Origin: Macrothele yani
Taxonomy: Eukaryota; Arthropoda; Arachnida; Araneae; Macrothelidae
Direction of reading: 5' to 3'
Assembly: GCA_039090855.1 (NCBI GenBank)
Contig: CM077011.1
Location: 21,825,001-21,889,000, forward strand
Length of the DNA stretch: 64,000 bases
This document shows, piece by piece, positions 41,942 through 52,288 of the stretch. Every line of letters begins with the position of its first letter. Within the stretch, counting starts at the first letter, position 1. The notes under the pieces are model-generated. The model saw only the letters and a list, made by a program, of their open reading frames with translations, was not told the origin of the DNA and made no database searches. The translations under genes and the position numbers were made by a program.

Positions 41942-42829
41942 AAAAAGGAAACCTTAAAATACCCAACTTACTATCCAAAAAGTCGAATTATGTTCAAGTA
42001 TCTCGAAAAATGTAGAAAATATTACAAATTTTCATAGAAGATACACGCGTACATTCATTACAAACAAAATCGAGTGTTTGACACAGTTCAACACCCTCCA
42101 GAAGACAACACCACGCAAGTAAGGGGAGGGGGAGGAGGAGTTGTGGAACATTAGAGCACGTTCACGAGCCGGGAACGTGAGCAGCACAAAGAATGACTCC
42201 GCTAATTGGCATAGTCACGTGATTCGGATCAACTAACACAATGGAATTTTGAGGAATACAGATGGAGTTTTTATAAATGTTTATGTATAAGCTATGGAAG
42301 GAAGCCTTTTAAATTGCATGACCTTTTAAGAAGTACTTTTCATTTGGCTATTGAATAACGTTTTACACTGAAATACTATTCAAATTTATTTCGCGTGGCT
42401 ACTTTTCGAAAGCTATTTTTTAGTAACACACGAAGATAACATGACAGGGGGACGAAAATGTGTATTTCTAAATCCCAAGTATAGCAGAGAAAATCTTTGT
42501 GTTTCTTAATATTTTTAAGAGAGCATTCATTGCAGAATGACAGTTACAGAAACGGCAGAAATTTGAAAAATTAGAAATGTTTCCAAAGGGGGACATAAAT
42601 TCTGTCCCTTCCTCTCAAATAACATTTAGTATTATATGGCGTAATCCCGTATTTCTTTCATTCTTTCATCAAAAATTAACATTTAGTTATATCTAGAAAT
42701 TATGATTTAGAAGTACCAGTCTTTCGTCTGATAATAACAAGGCACAATTCAAACTTTTTAGCACGTCTTTTGTAAACAAAAAACAAAAAAAACAGAAAAA
42801 AACGTGCTTATATTACCGGTTTGTCCGTC
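41942..42829. other. No recognisable gene or repeat
   Basis: AT-rich apart from a G-rich run at about 42123-42141 (ggggagggggaggaggag). Nothing supported. Confidence 0.5.
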
Positions 42830-43938
42830 CGAACGCCTGTAGAACCTATATCTCTGCATCTATTAGTCCAATTTAAAAAAAAATCTTCTTGCATTGGGAA
42901 GCTTGAAATTTGCAAAAGATGATGATCTTTTATTCCGTTTTTTTTTCTTTTACGATGTACAATATCGCCGCTAGAGGACGTAAACGCAGATGATATCGAA
43001 TTCAAAATAAATTTTATTCCATATATTTGCATCTAAACATCGGACTGAAAAAATTCTTCCACCTTTCGATTCAATTTATGTTGTAGAGCATTTTAGGTAG
43101 AATCACTTTTTCAAGTTGCGCAAAGATTTTCCTAGAGTGCGTAAAAATAAATTGTGTTTTGTCTGGTATCTCTGCTTCTAAAACTACGATTTGAAATTTT
43201 TTTCTTCAGAGGATACAGCCCGGTTAGAAAATATTTTGCACATAATTTCTAATTATTGGTAAATAATGATTTGGACACCAGGGGGCATGAGTGTCAACCT
43301 CTGCTTCTGATGTATTTGCCACAAAATCTGAGCATCTAAAGTCTCGATTGAAAAGATTCGTTTGTGAACCGATGCCACTCACGTCAATAAACCTTTTCAA
43401 AATATTTTCTTCCTAAAATATCTCGTGGTTTCTCCGCCAGGAGGTGTAGACGTTTATCATATTTTTCTCAATATCCCCGCTTCTAACGGTCCGATTAGAA
43501 AAATTCCTTCTCTGTTGGAGAGAGTTTCCGGTAAGACATCTTTTTCAAACAATTTCGAAATTTTAAAGTAATTCATTGACTTTCCGCTAGGGGTCGTTAA
43601 GGCGAAATGCCCCCCCCCCCCCGCTGATATTTCTGCTTCTAAAACTCCGGTTTGAAAAATTATTCCTGTATAGAATACAACTGATGGGAAATGTTTTTCA
43701 TATAATTTCTAGTAAGAATAGTTTGGCCACCAGGGGGCATAAGTGTTAATTTCTGCTACTGATGAATTTGCAGCAAAATCTGAGCTCATGAAAACTCGAC
43801 TGAATAAAATATTTCCTGGACCGATACCGCTCACATCGGAAAACCTATTGAGAATACTTTCTTCTTAAAATAATGCATGTTTTCCCCGCCAGAGGGCGTG
43901 ATGCATATCTTATATTTGTCGATTTCTCTGCTTGTCTG
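42830..43938 (-). repeat. Degenerate ~150-bp tandem repeat array, reverse orientation
   Basis: Seven units. Each has a core such as CCGCTAGAGGACG, CCACCAGGGGGCATGAGTG, CCGCCAGGAGGTG, CCGCTAGGGGTCG or CCGCCAGAGGGCGTG, followed by a tctctgcttcta block. Cores lie at about 42972, 43129, 43276, 43435, 43581, 43729 and 43887, spaced 146-159 bp. It is the reverse complement of the array at 1-3150. A run of 13 C lies at 43610-43622. The RTE at 43939 is inserted here, and the unit resumes after it (agtccgatttgagaac, 46790-46860). Confidence 0.75.
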
Positions 43939-46764
43939 ATGCTGACCTTGGCTACTTACAATGGACGCTCCCTATCTTCTGATTCAAGGCTTCTTGAATT
44001 GGAAGAGGAACTACAAAGGATCAAGTGGGACATCGTGGGGCTAAGTGAGGTAAGGAGAAAAGGAGAAGATCTCATCGAACTGAAAAGTGGACATCTCTTC
44101 TACTATCGTGGGACAGATACTGGCAGAACTAGTGGTGTTGGATTTATAATAAACAAGAAACTGAAGGATAAAGTTGTAGAAGTTGAAAGTTCCTCTGACA
44201 GAGCTGCACGACTTGTTATCCAACTCTCGAAAAGATACCAGGCTCAGATTATTCAAACTTATGCACCCACCACAAGTCATCCTGAAGAAGAAATTGAAGA
44301 ATTTTATGAGGAAATTTGTCATCTAAATAATAAAGGTAAGCAGCACTTGAAAATAATTATGGGAGATTTCAATGCAAAAATAGGGCAACGGCAACAGAAT
44401 GAAACTTCAGTAGGTAAATTCGGTCATGGCAACAGAAACCAGCGTGGAAATACTCTCGTTGAGTTGCAGAGGCAGAAGGGTTTTTCATCTTGAACTCCTT
44501 CTTCAAGAAAAAGCCACACAGGAAATGGACATGGAGACATCCAAATGGGACGACAAGTGAAATTGATTTTATTATGTGTAACAAAAAATTCGTCATAGAA
44601 GACTGCAGTGTGCTAAACAAGTTCAACACAGGTAGTGACCATAGATTGGTGAGATGTAAGATGCACCTCAACACTAAACTTGAACGTGGCAAGCTCATAA
44701 GACAAACAAAATCTATTGACATAACCAACCTTAAAAAACACCATAATACCTTCAAGTTAGAACTGAAGAACAGGTTCTCTGCTTTAGAAGGCCTAACATC
44801 GGAAGAAGTGGACATCTCTGAAGTTAACAGAAAAGTAACCAAAGCTCTTATGGAAACAGCAACAAAATTAGCTGGGTCTAAGAACAAGTTGCATGTGAAC
44901 AAATTATCAGGAAAACCAAAATGTTGATGCAAAAAAGAAGAGAGATGAGGACAACTAAAGAAGATGTGACTTCCAAAGTGGAATATATAGAGCTATGCAA
45001 GGCAGTAAGAAAAAGTATCACTGAAGACGTAAGGAAATTCAACTGTGAACTAGTGAGGAAAGCAATTGAAAACAACCAAAGCCTAAAGATAGCAAAGGGA
45101 CATCTCAGTAAGGGAAGAAAACAGATTATGGCACTGAGAAAAGAAGATGGTTCTGTAACAAGAAATAGAGGCGAAATTTTGACAAGAGTGAAAGATTTCT
45201 ACTCCAAATTATATGAAAGGGATGATATATGCACTCCAGACATCATGAAAGATACCAGTACCAGAGTTCCTCCAGTCCTTCCAGCAGAAGTTGCACATGC
45301 AATCAAGAACATGAAGCGAGGAAAAGCTCCAGGAGAAGATGGAATTACTGTAGACATCATACAAGAAGCAAGTGGAGAAATCGAAACAGTACTCGCCCAA
45401 ATTTTCACTCGATGCCTTAATGAAGGAAAGATTCCTGAGGATTGGAACACCGCTACAATGATCCTGCTACATAAGAAAGGTGACATTGAGGATCTCGGAA
45501 ACTACAGACCTATCAGCCTCCTATCAGTAGTTTATAAAATCTTCACTAAAGTTCTTTCACACCGCTTGAAGGTAGCACTAGACATGGCTCAACCGAGAGA
45601 ACAAGCTGGATTCAGGAGTGGCTACAGCACAATAGATCATATCCACGTGCTGAAAGAACTAATTGAAAGAGCGAGGGAATATGAACTTCCATTGTGCATG
45701 GCTTTTATCGATTATGAAAAAGCCTTTGATTCGGTGAAACCATCAGCAGTTACAATGGCTCTGAAAACCTGCGGTATTGAAGATGCATACATTAATATTA
45801 TTAATAACATCTATGAAAATGCAAGTGCAAAGATTAGGCTGTTTGAAAATACAACACACGTAAAAATTGGAAAGGGAGTGAGACAAGGTGACACCATATC
45901 TCCGAAGCTCTTTAATGCCACATTGGAGGGTGTTTTTCAGTCGCTGAGCTGGGAAAACAAGGGGATAAAGATTAATGGAGATTATCTAACCCACCTTCGT
46001 TTTGCTGATGACGTAGTCATTTTTGCAACTACCCCATCAGAGCTGCAGAGTATGATCCAGGAACTTGCTGACAAGAGTAAAGAAGTGGGATTAAAAATGA
46101 ACTTTCAGAAGACAAAAGTGATGTTCAATGCTTTTACAAGAAATGAAGATTTATCGATTGATGGAGAAAAGCTGGAGATAACAGACACGTACGTTTATCT
46201 TGGACAGCAGATATCAAGTGAGGGTCACATTGATGAAGAAATTAATCGGCGTACAAAACTTGCCTGGAGAGCTTTTGGAAGAAACAGCATAATTTTCAAG
46301 AGCAATATGCCATTATGTCTTAAAAGAAAAGTGTTTGATCAATGCATCCTTCCAGTGCTTACGTATGGTGCAGAGACGTGGACCTTAACTAAAAGAGACA
46401 TACAAAGGCTGCAGACAACTCAAAGAAGCATGGAGAGGTGCATGCTTGGTGTAACCAGGAGAGATAAGAAGAGGAACACGTGGATCCGAAAAATGACAAG
46501 AGTGCAAGACATCATGATCAGAGTTAAATCCCTGAAATGGCAATGGGCTGGACATACTGCCAGAAGGACAGATCATCGATGGACAGCCGAAATTTTAGAT
46601 TGGATTCCAAGGGACAGGAAAAGACCCAGAAGAAGACCACATAGGAGATGGGTGGATGAAATTCGAAAGTATGCAGGGGTGACATGGAGGAGACTGGCAC
46701 AAGACAGACCGTTGTGGAGGAAACTTGGGAGACCTTCGTCCAGCAGTGGATTGATAATGGTTGA
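43939..46764 (+). pseudogene. RTE endonuclease/reverse transcriptase, three frameshifts
   Basis: Would nick target DNA and reverse-transcribe the element RNA. ATG at 43939 starts MLTLATYNGRSL. Endonuclease motifs: TYNGRSL, LSEVRRKGEDL, QTYAPT, MGDFNAKIG and GSDHRLVRCKM. RT motifs: RPISLLSVVYKIFTKVLSHR, QAGFRSGYSTIDHIHVLKE, AFIDYEKAFDSV, GVRQGDTISPKLFNA, LRFADDVVIFA (catalytic box) and YVYLGQQISSEG. The C-terminal part is RRWVDEIRKYAGVTWRRLAQ. Frame changes occur near 44480 (T-run), near 44915 (one A fewer than the sister copy) and near 46730 (one G fewer). With the last change allowed for, the stop is TGA at 46762-46764; unadjusted, the frame runs on into the flanking repeat to 46855. All catalytic motifs are intact, so only three single-base indels disable it. 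Confidence 0.93.
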
Positions 46765-46790
46765 CAATGATGATGATGATGATGATGAAG
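43939..46790 (+). mobile_element. Nearly full-length RTE-type LINE
   Basis: A non-LTR retrotransposon with endonuclease followed by reverse transcriptase in one frame, ending in the GATGATGAT tail characteristic of RTE elements. It is inserted within a unit of the ~150-bp array: ctctgcttg on the left and agtccgatttgag on the right together complete one unit. At about 2.85 kb it lacks little more than a 5' leader. The copy at 52289-54424 is very similar in sequence, so both are relatively young. Confidence 0.93.
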
Positions 46791-46860
46791 AGTCCGATTT
46801 GAGAACTTCTTTCTTTGTTGGAGTGCGTTTCCGCTGCGAAATGTTTCTCATATAGTTTCA

Positions 46861-48115
46861 AACTTTTCTTAACGCAGAAGTCTGCAACCAGAATATGCGT
46901 AAGTTCACGATTAAGTTTACAGCAATGTCTGTGGGATTGAAAACCCAATTGAAAAAACTTCTTTTTGGTCAGATACTAATGTTTTCCATACCGGGTCCAT
47001 TTGACTTTGAATAGCTTTGATAAATTTAATTCATGTCGGAACGGATTCCAAAAGACGTGTTCATTGAACCCGAAAATTCGATGTCATCTTTCTTGTTATT
47101 TTAGTGTGACAGACTTTTAAAAAATATTCGGAGTAATTTCTATTATACAATTCTTAGATGATATATTATACATTTAAAATATAATACGAGTATATTGCTG
47201 GTCTAGAATGTAATTTTTAGGTTTCGAAATTAAAAACATGATATAATAAAAAGATGAATTCACCGCTCTGTAATTCATGTAATCTTGAACATTAAGTTCT
47301 TTGTAAGGCACGTCCAAGGGAAACGACACCATTTTTTTTTCTATTTCTGCTAAACCATTTCCGTTCCAGAGGCTTCATTAGGTTTTCGAACAAGAACAAG
47401 ATACATCTCGTTACTTGATACACGAGACACATATGTCATAGAAGATTGACTTACATGATTAAACTCAATCTGGATACCATGATATCTTACTCTTATGTCG
47501 ATTGATTGGGGAATCTCCTTTTCTGGCGGTTTTCAGCTTCGTGCATCGTCATTTCCCACTGTACATCGACCTAGCAATTAAAATAGTAATTCGTGTTGCC
47601 AACTTTCCCGATCTGCTTATAAAATTTTCCGAAATCTGATTAAAAATTCCTAGATTACTTTCTGTACTCATACTCTGTCCGCAAAATCGCAAGATTTTGT
47701 GATAGCCAGTTGCGAACAATAATCAGCAACATATGAAAATTTAACAGGTAAATGGGCAGGTGACGTTTTGTTTTGTTCTTTATACAGAGATACGGATCAT
47801 TTGTTTGCAGTAACTCCTGTACAGATGAGAAAAACCCAGTTTGTATAGGGATTCTTGCAAGGTCTTAGCAGAGCCGCCCTTAGTAAACGCGGGGCCTCTT
47901 GCTTTAACCCTAACCCCCTACACTAGACACAAAACATACACTAGACTTAAAGCGTACTTTATTACAGTTATCTGTGCGTGCAGTTTAATGAAACGTCAAG
48001 ACGTTTGAAAATTAGCCAATAACGAAAATTTTTCGAACACTATTGAGATTTTGTAAATGTCTTTTAGTCTCAGCCACCAGATCGATAAATATTACTTACG
48101 TTTAATAATTCACTG
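46861..48115. other. No recognisable gene or repeat
   Basis: AT-rich sequence. No family motif, terminal repeat or copy of other repeats was detected. Confidence 0.5.
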
Positions 48116-48569
48116 TCACCCCGGTGGTGCAACGGTTTATTTTTATTTTTTTTTATATTGGAGGTTTAACGACCACTGTGAGCAACTCAATGGGCTATAA
48201 GCAGTCGCCCATCCCTAATTTAGGGTCACTGGTTCCAGGGAAGGGAGAGAGCCAGTGCCGTAAGACAAACACAACATCCATGCCTGACCGGGATTCGAAC
48301 CCGGACCCCTTACGGACGAATGATCAGAGGCCAACGCCTTAGACCACTGCGCCACCGAGGCGGCGTGCAACGGTTTAAGCGATGACTTCTGACCATTCCG
48401 CCGTGACCGATCCGGACTGGAATCTCGGTGAGGCACGGACATTGTGTTTGGGTAAGGGCACTGGCTCCGTCCTTTCCATGAAAGTTAGTGGGCCTAAATT
48501 AGTGACGGGCGACTGCTTATAACTCATTGAATCGCTTAGGGTGGTCGTTAATCATGCAATAAAAAAAAA
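48116..48569 (+). mobile_element. Old SINE S1, plus strand, split by a younger SINE
   Basis: The head tcaccccggtggtgcaacgg then ttta is interrupted at 48140 and resumes at 48378 with agcgatgacttctgaccatt. The body ggcactggctccgtcctttc, gtgacgggcgactgcttata and an A-run tail (48561-48569) follow. The B box region (ggactggaatctcg) is degraded. Its divergence exceeds that of the inserted copy, giving a clear order of events. Confidence 0.87.
48140..48364 (-). mobile_element. Young SINE S1, minus strand, nested
   Basis: The low-coordinate end is a T-rich tail. Then come ggaggtttaacgaccactgt, gagcaactcaatgggctata, ccctaatttagggtcactgg and ttccagggaagggagagagc. The tRNA-like head has antisense B box gggattcgaacccgg and antisense A box ccactgcgccaccg. 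It is flanked by a perfect 13-bp target duplication GTGCAACGGTTTA (48127-48139 and 48365-48377). At about 225 bp, it is nearly identical to 55592-55819. Confidence 0.95.
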
Positions 48570-48907
48570 TGTTTCATTGGCTTTTGTGAGACCAGAAGTG
48601 GATGGTTCAGCCAGGATAGGCTTAAGTTCCGGTGATTTAGGATTGCCAGCAGTGCTTCCGGAAGTCTACTATTGCAGAAACATTTTAAACGCACCTCTCT
48701 GACTGTTTAACAACTCTCCTGCTTTTCTTTTGTGATCTTTTTTTATTTTTCTGAAATCCGAGCTCGTATTTCCGAAACTTGTCTCGATCTCTAAGAATTG
48801 CTGATATACCCACACACTTCTACAACTACACAAACTGTTTACACGCGCAATTTACAAACGCCGAACTAATTAACACAGACACAATGGCACAATATGAATA
48901 TACATCG
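48570..48907. other. No recognisable gene or repeat
   Basis: Short spacer before the 42-bp minisatellite; nothing supported. Confidence 0.5.
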
Positions 48908-49375
48908 ACAAGATGACTACCGGCGGTTTGCGTTGGGAGGTGTGCGGGTGAAAGATGACTACTGGCGTTTCGCGGTGGGAGTTGTGCGTGTGAAAGATGA
49001 CTACTGGCGGTTTGCGTTGGGAGATGTGCGGGTGAAAGATGACTACTGACGGTTTGCGTTGGGAGGTGTGCGGGTGAAAGATGATTACTGGCGTTTTGCG
49101 GTGGGAGTTGTGCGTGTGAAAGATGACTACTGGCGGTTTGCGTTGGGAGGTGTGCGGGTGAAAGATGACTACTGACGGTTTGCGTTGGGAGGTGTGTGGG
49201 TGAAAGATGACTACTGGCGGTTTGCGTTGGGAGGTGTGCGGGTGAAAGATGACTACTGGCGGTTTGCGTTGGGAGGTGTGCGGGTGAAAGATGACTACTG
49301 GCGGTTTGCGTTGGGACGTGTGCAGGTGAAAGATCACTACTGGCGGTTTGCGTTGGGAGGTGTGCAGGTGAAAGT
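48908..49375. repeat. Minisatellite, 42-bp unit with higher-order pattern
   Basis: Eleven units of ctactggcggtttgcgttgg then gaggtgtgcgggtgaaagatga. Units at about 48963 and 49089 share a variant (gcggtgggagttgtgcgtgt) and sit 126 bp apart, so the left half repeats as three-unit blocks. The unit is stop-free, giving a 187-codon minus frame with a 14-residue repeat (HPHTSQRKPPVVIF) and a plus frame (GVRVKDDYWRFALG). I read this as noncoding. Confidence 0.9.
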
Positions 49376-49565
49376 CGCCAGTTGTTTGAGAGCTATAGTC
49401 TCTCATTCTTGCCATAAAGACGCGCCGAAGCAAAACATATACCTACGCAGCACAACCTTTTCGATAACTATCAGTGCACGGTGCAAGTTGAAAGATATGG
49501 TTTCAATACTAATGCTTCGCTAGACATAATATTGAAGTTTTCTGTCGATATTTGGGTAAATATAA

Positions 49566-49760
49566 ATTCAGCAATCGATATTTAAAAAAAGAATAAACAA
49601 ATACATTTCTCTTTTCACGTTTTTGCAACACATAGCAACCGAAAAATTGTTATTTGGTCACCGCTAGGGATCCGAATCCCAGATCTCTCGATATTTAGCC
49701 GAGCGCGTTAGCATTACACCACGTTGGCCAACAATCCACGGCGCTATGTGTGTTTTTCTC
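49566..49760 (-). mobile_element. tRNA-like SINE (family T, copy 2)
   Basis: Antisense tRNA-like core: gatccgaatcccagatctct (B-box side) to gccgagcgcgttagcattac then accacgttggcc (A-box side). It is preceded by the tail in antisense, ttttcacgtttttgcaacac then atagcaaccgaaaaatt. It is the inverted counterpart of the core and tail at 49888-50111. The core ends in ccacggcgctatgtgtg, a short reverse match to the tail. Confidence 0.7.
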
Positions 49761-49887
49761 TCAGCTTCTTACATCATAAATCCGTTAGATGGGCTCCGCT
49801 ACTGAGACGCCTCCACCTGGTGGGCATTAACGGCACTGGCTATATATTAATTATAGCAGTTAAATCCAAAGGGCGAGATCCAAAGTG

Positions 49888-50111
49888 AAAATCTTCCAAA
49901 TACGTGGAGTCAGTGAATAAACAAAGACATCGCTCTTTCCACGTTTTAGCAACACATGTAAGGCTAACGCGCTCGGCTAGATATCAAGAGATCTGGGATT
50001 CAGAAACCCAGCGGTGACCGAATAACAATTTCTCGGTTGCTATGTGTTGCTAAAACGTGGAAAGAGCGATGTCTTTGTTTATTCACCAACGCCACGTATT
50101 TGGAGAATTTT
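49888..50111. mobile_element. Inverted-repeat element with tRNA-like core (family T, copy 3)
   Basis: Arms of about 71 bp (49888-49958 and 50041-50111) are nearly perfect inverted copies and include gaataaacaaagacatcgct then ctttccacgttttagcaaca. The 82-bp core holds a partial tRNA-like sequence on the plus strand: gctaacgcgctcggctagat, then B-box-like gggattcagaaaccc and cggtgacc. The same tail motif, tggaaagagcgatg, occurs in the arms of 23975-24184. The structure would form a strong hairpin. Confidence 0.8.
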
Positions 50112-50440
50112 AACTTTAAAAAAAGGATAATTAAACGAGACGGAATTTTAAAAAATAAAATTAGAATAATTGAAAAGAAATTTGCTCTCTCTCATTTTTT
50201 TCTTCCGTTTACTCTTTTTTTTTTTTCTTAAAGTGTGAACGCGAGGCCCCCCTTAAGCTTGGAGCTCTGTGCGACCGCTCCTGTCGCACACCCCTAAGGT
50301 CGGCTCTGGGTCTTATCGTAGGTGCACGTTTAGCGTAATTAACGCTTATTAAAATAAGAAGTACCGAATTGTTTTAAATGTACTTTAAAATATATTTACT
50401 CCACAGTACACAATCAGATCTTCTATATCGAAAACACAAA
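50112..50440. other. No recognisable gene or repeat
   Basis: AT-rich spacer with T-runs near 50215. Confidence 0.5.
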
Positions 50441-50657
50441 AAAGTGGCTAGATAACTAGAGTTGTCGCATTCTGAGGAGGACTAAAATTACTTTCGCATT
50501 TTAAAGTGGACGTCTAGACATTTTGCTCCCTATACTTCCACTGGGAAAAAGGGGCTAGATAACTAGAGTTGTCGCATTCTGAGGTGGACTAAAATTACTT
50601 TCGCATTTTAAAGTGGACGTCTAGACATTTAGCTCTCTATACTTCCACTGGGAAAAA
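50441..50657 (+). repeat. 107-bp tandem duplication containing a family P MITE end
   Basis: gtggctagataactagagtt then gtcgcattctgagg...attttaaagtggacgtctag occurs twice with a 107-bp period. Each copy carries TTAAAGTGGACGTCTAGACA then tatacttccactggg, a variant of the family P terminus (TTAAGGTGGACGTCAAG, tatactttcaatg). Confidence 0.8.
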
Positions 50658-50659
50658 AT

Positions 50660-51239
50660 CGACCCACTTCCTCATCGAAGTATTTCCCATGCATCAAAAT
50701 TGACATAATGATAAAAGAGCATCATAACTTAGATCGTACAATCCTATTTTTGCAAAATACTGTCTTGATCTGTAATAAAAATTAATAACTTTACTTCAAT
50801 ATATTGCTAAGGTAGAGTGGCGCCACCTGCAAGCAAGTATCATAACTACATCGAAGTAAAATAATTCATTTTTAATATAGTTCAGGAGAGTTTTTTCCGA
50901 AAAACATCGATCACAATTTTAGAACGATTTTTTTTTAACGGTGGTTCAATTTTAGATCACTAGAAGTCCATCTTAAGTTGGAGGCAACGTGACGTATGAA
51001 GCTGTTTTTTGTATTTCAGTTTCATTCCACTAGTCGTTTTGGGCAAAACTATCAGTAGGAAAACGAACCACGTCATACTGTACACGTTCTTACAAATTGT
51101 TTCGAATACCTGTACGTCAGAAAGTTCAACTGTTAGCCCTATTTCCTAATCTGAACTTTTCACATAATCCCTGGGACGAATTGGATCGCTGGGTGCGTGG
51201 TAGAAAAAATCGTTGAAGAAACAAAGCAAAACTGTAGAA
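50660..51239. other. No recognisable gene or repeat
   Basis: AT-rich. A tggcgccacctgc motif lies near 50819. Nothing supported. Confidence 0.5.
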
Positions 51240-51307
51240 TACTGGGTAGAATACACCAAGAACAGTAGCTGTGATGTATCAAAAATTCGTTTATTAGTGT
51301 AAATATA

Positions 51308-51890
51308 CAGGGTGATTCATAAAGAAGTATACAGTTTCAACGCACTGTAAAACAAGAACAATGTAAGATATTTTATGTTACCTGTAACCTAATTGTAGGG
51401 GAATGTTTCAAGTTTTGTAGAGGCAGTCATAGATGTTCTATGTGTGCACCCTTAGTAACACGACACACATCGAGCCGGTAATCCATTTCCGCCCAAACGC
51501 GAGGGAAGATATCTGAATCAAGTGCAGTGATAGTGGCTGTGATACGCTGTTTCAGCTCCGCTCGATCAACAGGAAGGGGAGGGGCGAATACCTTGTCCTT
51601 TACGTACCCCCACAGGAAAAAGTCACAAGGTGTTAAGTCAGGACTTCTGGGTGGTCATTAGGTCGTGGCATGTTGTAGTCCGTGGTTCGTTCAATCCATC
51701 GGTTAGGAAGATGTTCATAGCGATAATCTAGTCACGTGACGCGCGCTATCGCCTACGTCACTTCCCTCAGTAGCGGGGCACAAACTTTATGAGTACATCT
51801 ACCTAACGGTTCGCAGTTGTAGTCCGTGTCTTCAACTGCTACTGTTTTTGCAGCATTTGGAAACTGTATACTTCTTTATGAAACACCCTG
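51308..51890 (-). mobile_element. Internally deleted mariner-like element (second copy)
   Basis: The 31-bp terminal inverted repeats are CAGGGTGATTCATAAAGAAG on the left and CAGGGTGTTTCATAAAGAAG in complement on the right. TA lies at 51306-51307 and 51891-51892. The 583-bp body keeps only the transposase C-terminus. Terminus and coding remnant relate it to 3425-4192, though from a different subfamily. Confidence 0.9.
51427..51760 (-). pseudogene. Transposase C-terminal fragment in the deleted element
   Basis: Minus-strand reading: HLPNRWIERTTDYN, then a frame change near 51650, CDFFLWG-like and KDKVFAPPLPVDRAELKQRI, FPRVWAEMDYRLDVCRVTKG and AHIEHL with a stop at 51427-51429. The N-terminal DNA-binding domain and the first two catalytic residues are deleted. 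The C-terminus is very well kept, suggesting a fairly recent deletion derivative. Confidence 0.88.
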
Positions 51891-51915
51891 TATATATAAG
51901 AACACAAATGCAAGT

Positions 51916-51944
51916 TTTCACTACCAGACGGGTGGCTTCATCAG
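51916..51944 (-). ncRNA. Hammerhead-ribozyme-like core (copy 1)
   Basis: On the minus strand: CTGATGA, then GCCACC-CGTCT-GGTAGT, then GAAA. Stem II would be GCCACC/GGTAGT with one C-A mismatch and one G-U. The conserved CUGAUGA...GAAA arrangement is the hammerhead core. Stems I and III are not convincing, so self-cleavage is unlikely in this copy. Confidence 0.45.
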
Positions 51945-52288
51945 GCAGTAGGCCAGTCTGAAACAAATGAAAGTTTTGAATTTAAATTCAGAACCTAAAC
52001 AATTCTAAACGTGATAAAAGGCTTAGATTAAACCTCGGACAAGCTACGTCAATTCTAGATTTAAGCGTGCGGAAGTGCGCGCAAAATAGTAGGAAGGTCG
52101 GTGGAAGTGTCCTCGTTGCAAGCATTTAGGTGTAAAAGAATCTCAATGGTTTCCCATATGCAGTGGCTCTCGCGTTTGTATACTGAGTGATCATGATTTC
52201 ATCGAATTTAGAAATGAATCCAAGTAAAAGCGTGAGCCAGGTTTAAACTAAGCATTTATCACGTTTTATATGGTAGGAGAAAACTATC

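Larger units (their letters stand above)
51240..52010 (-). mobile_element. Penelope-like terminal repeat, minus strand, split by a mariner-like element
   Basis: Read on the minus strand, it shares with 54428-54585 a block ctttcattt...gcctactgcctgatgaag..., then cccgtctggt, ttgcatttgtgttct...tatata and aacgaatttttgatacat. The last part lies on the far side of the element at 51308-51890, showing the insertion split a pre-existing copy. The hammerhead-like core inside suggests a Penelope-like element end. No GIY-YIG or RT frame is seen nearby, so the class assignment is inference. Confidence 0.65.

Noticed and set aside
46765..46855. C-terminal extension of the RTE frame with an Asp run
   Set aside because: The extension is the GAT tail and flanking array read through after a one-base deletion; the sister copy stops at WIDNG.
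48870..49433. 187-codon minus frame with a 14-residue repeat
   Set aside because: Explained by the stop-free 42-bp minisatellite; the opposite strand is open as well.
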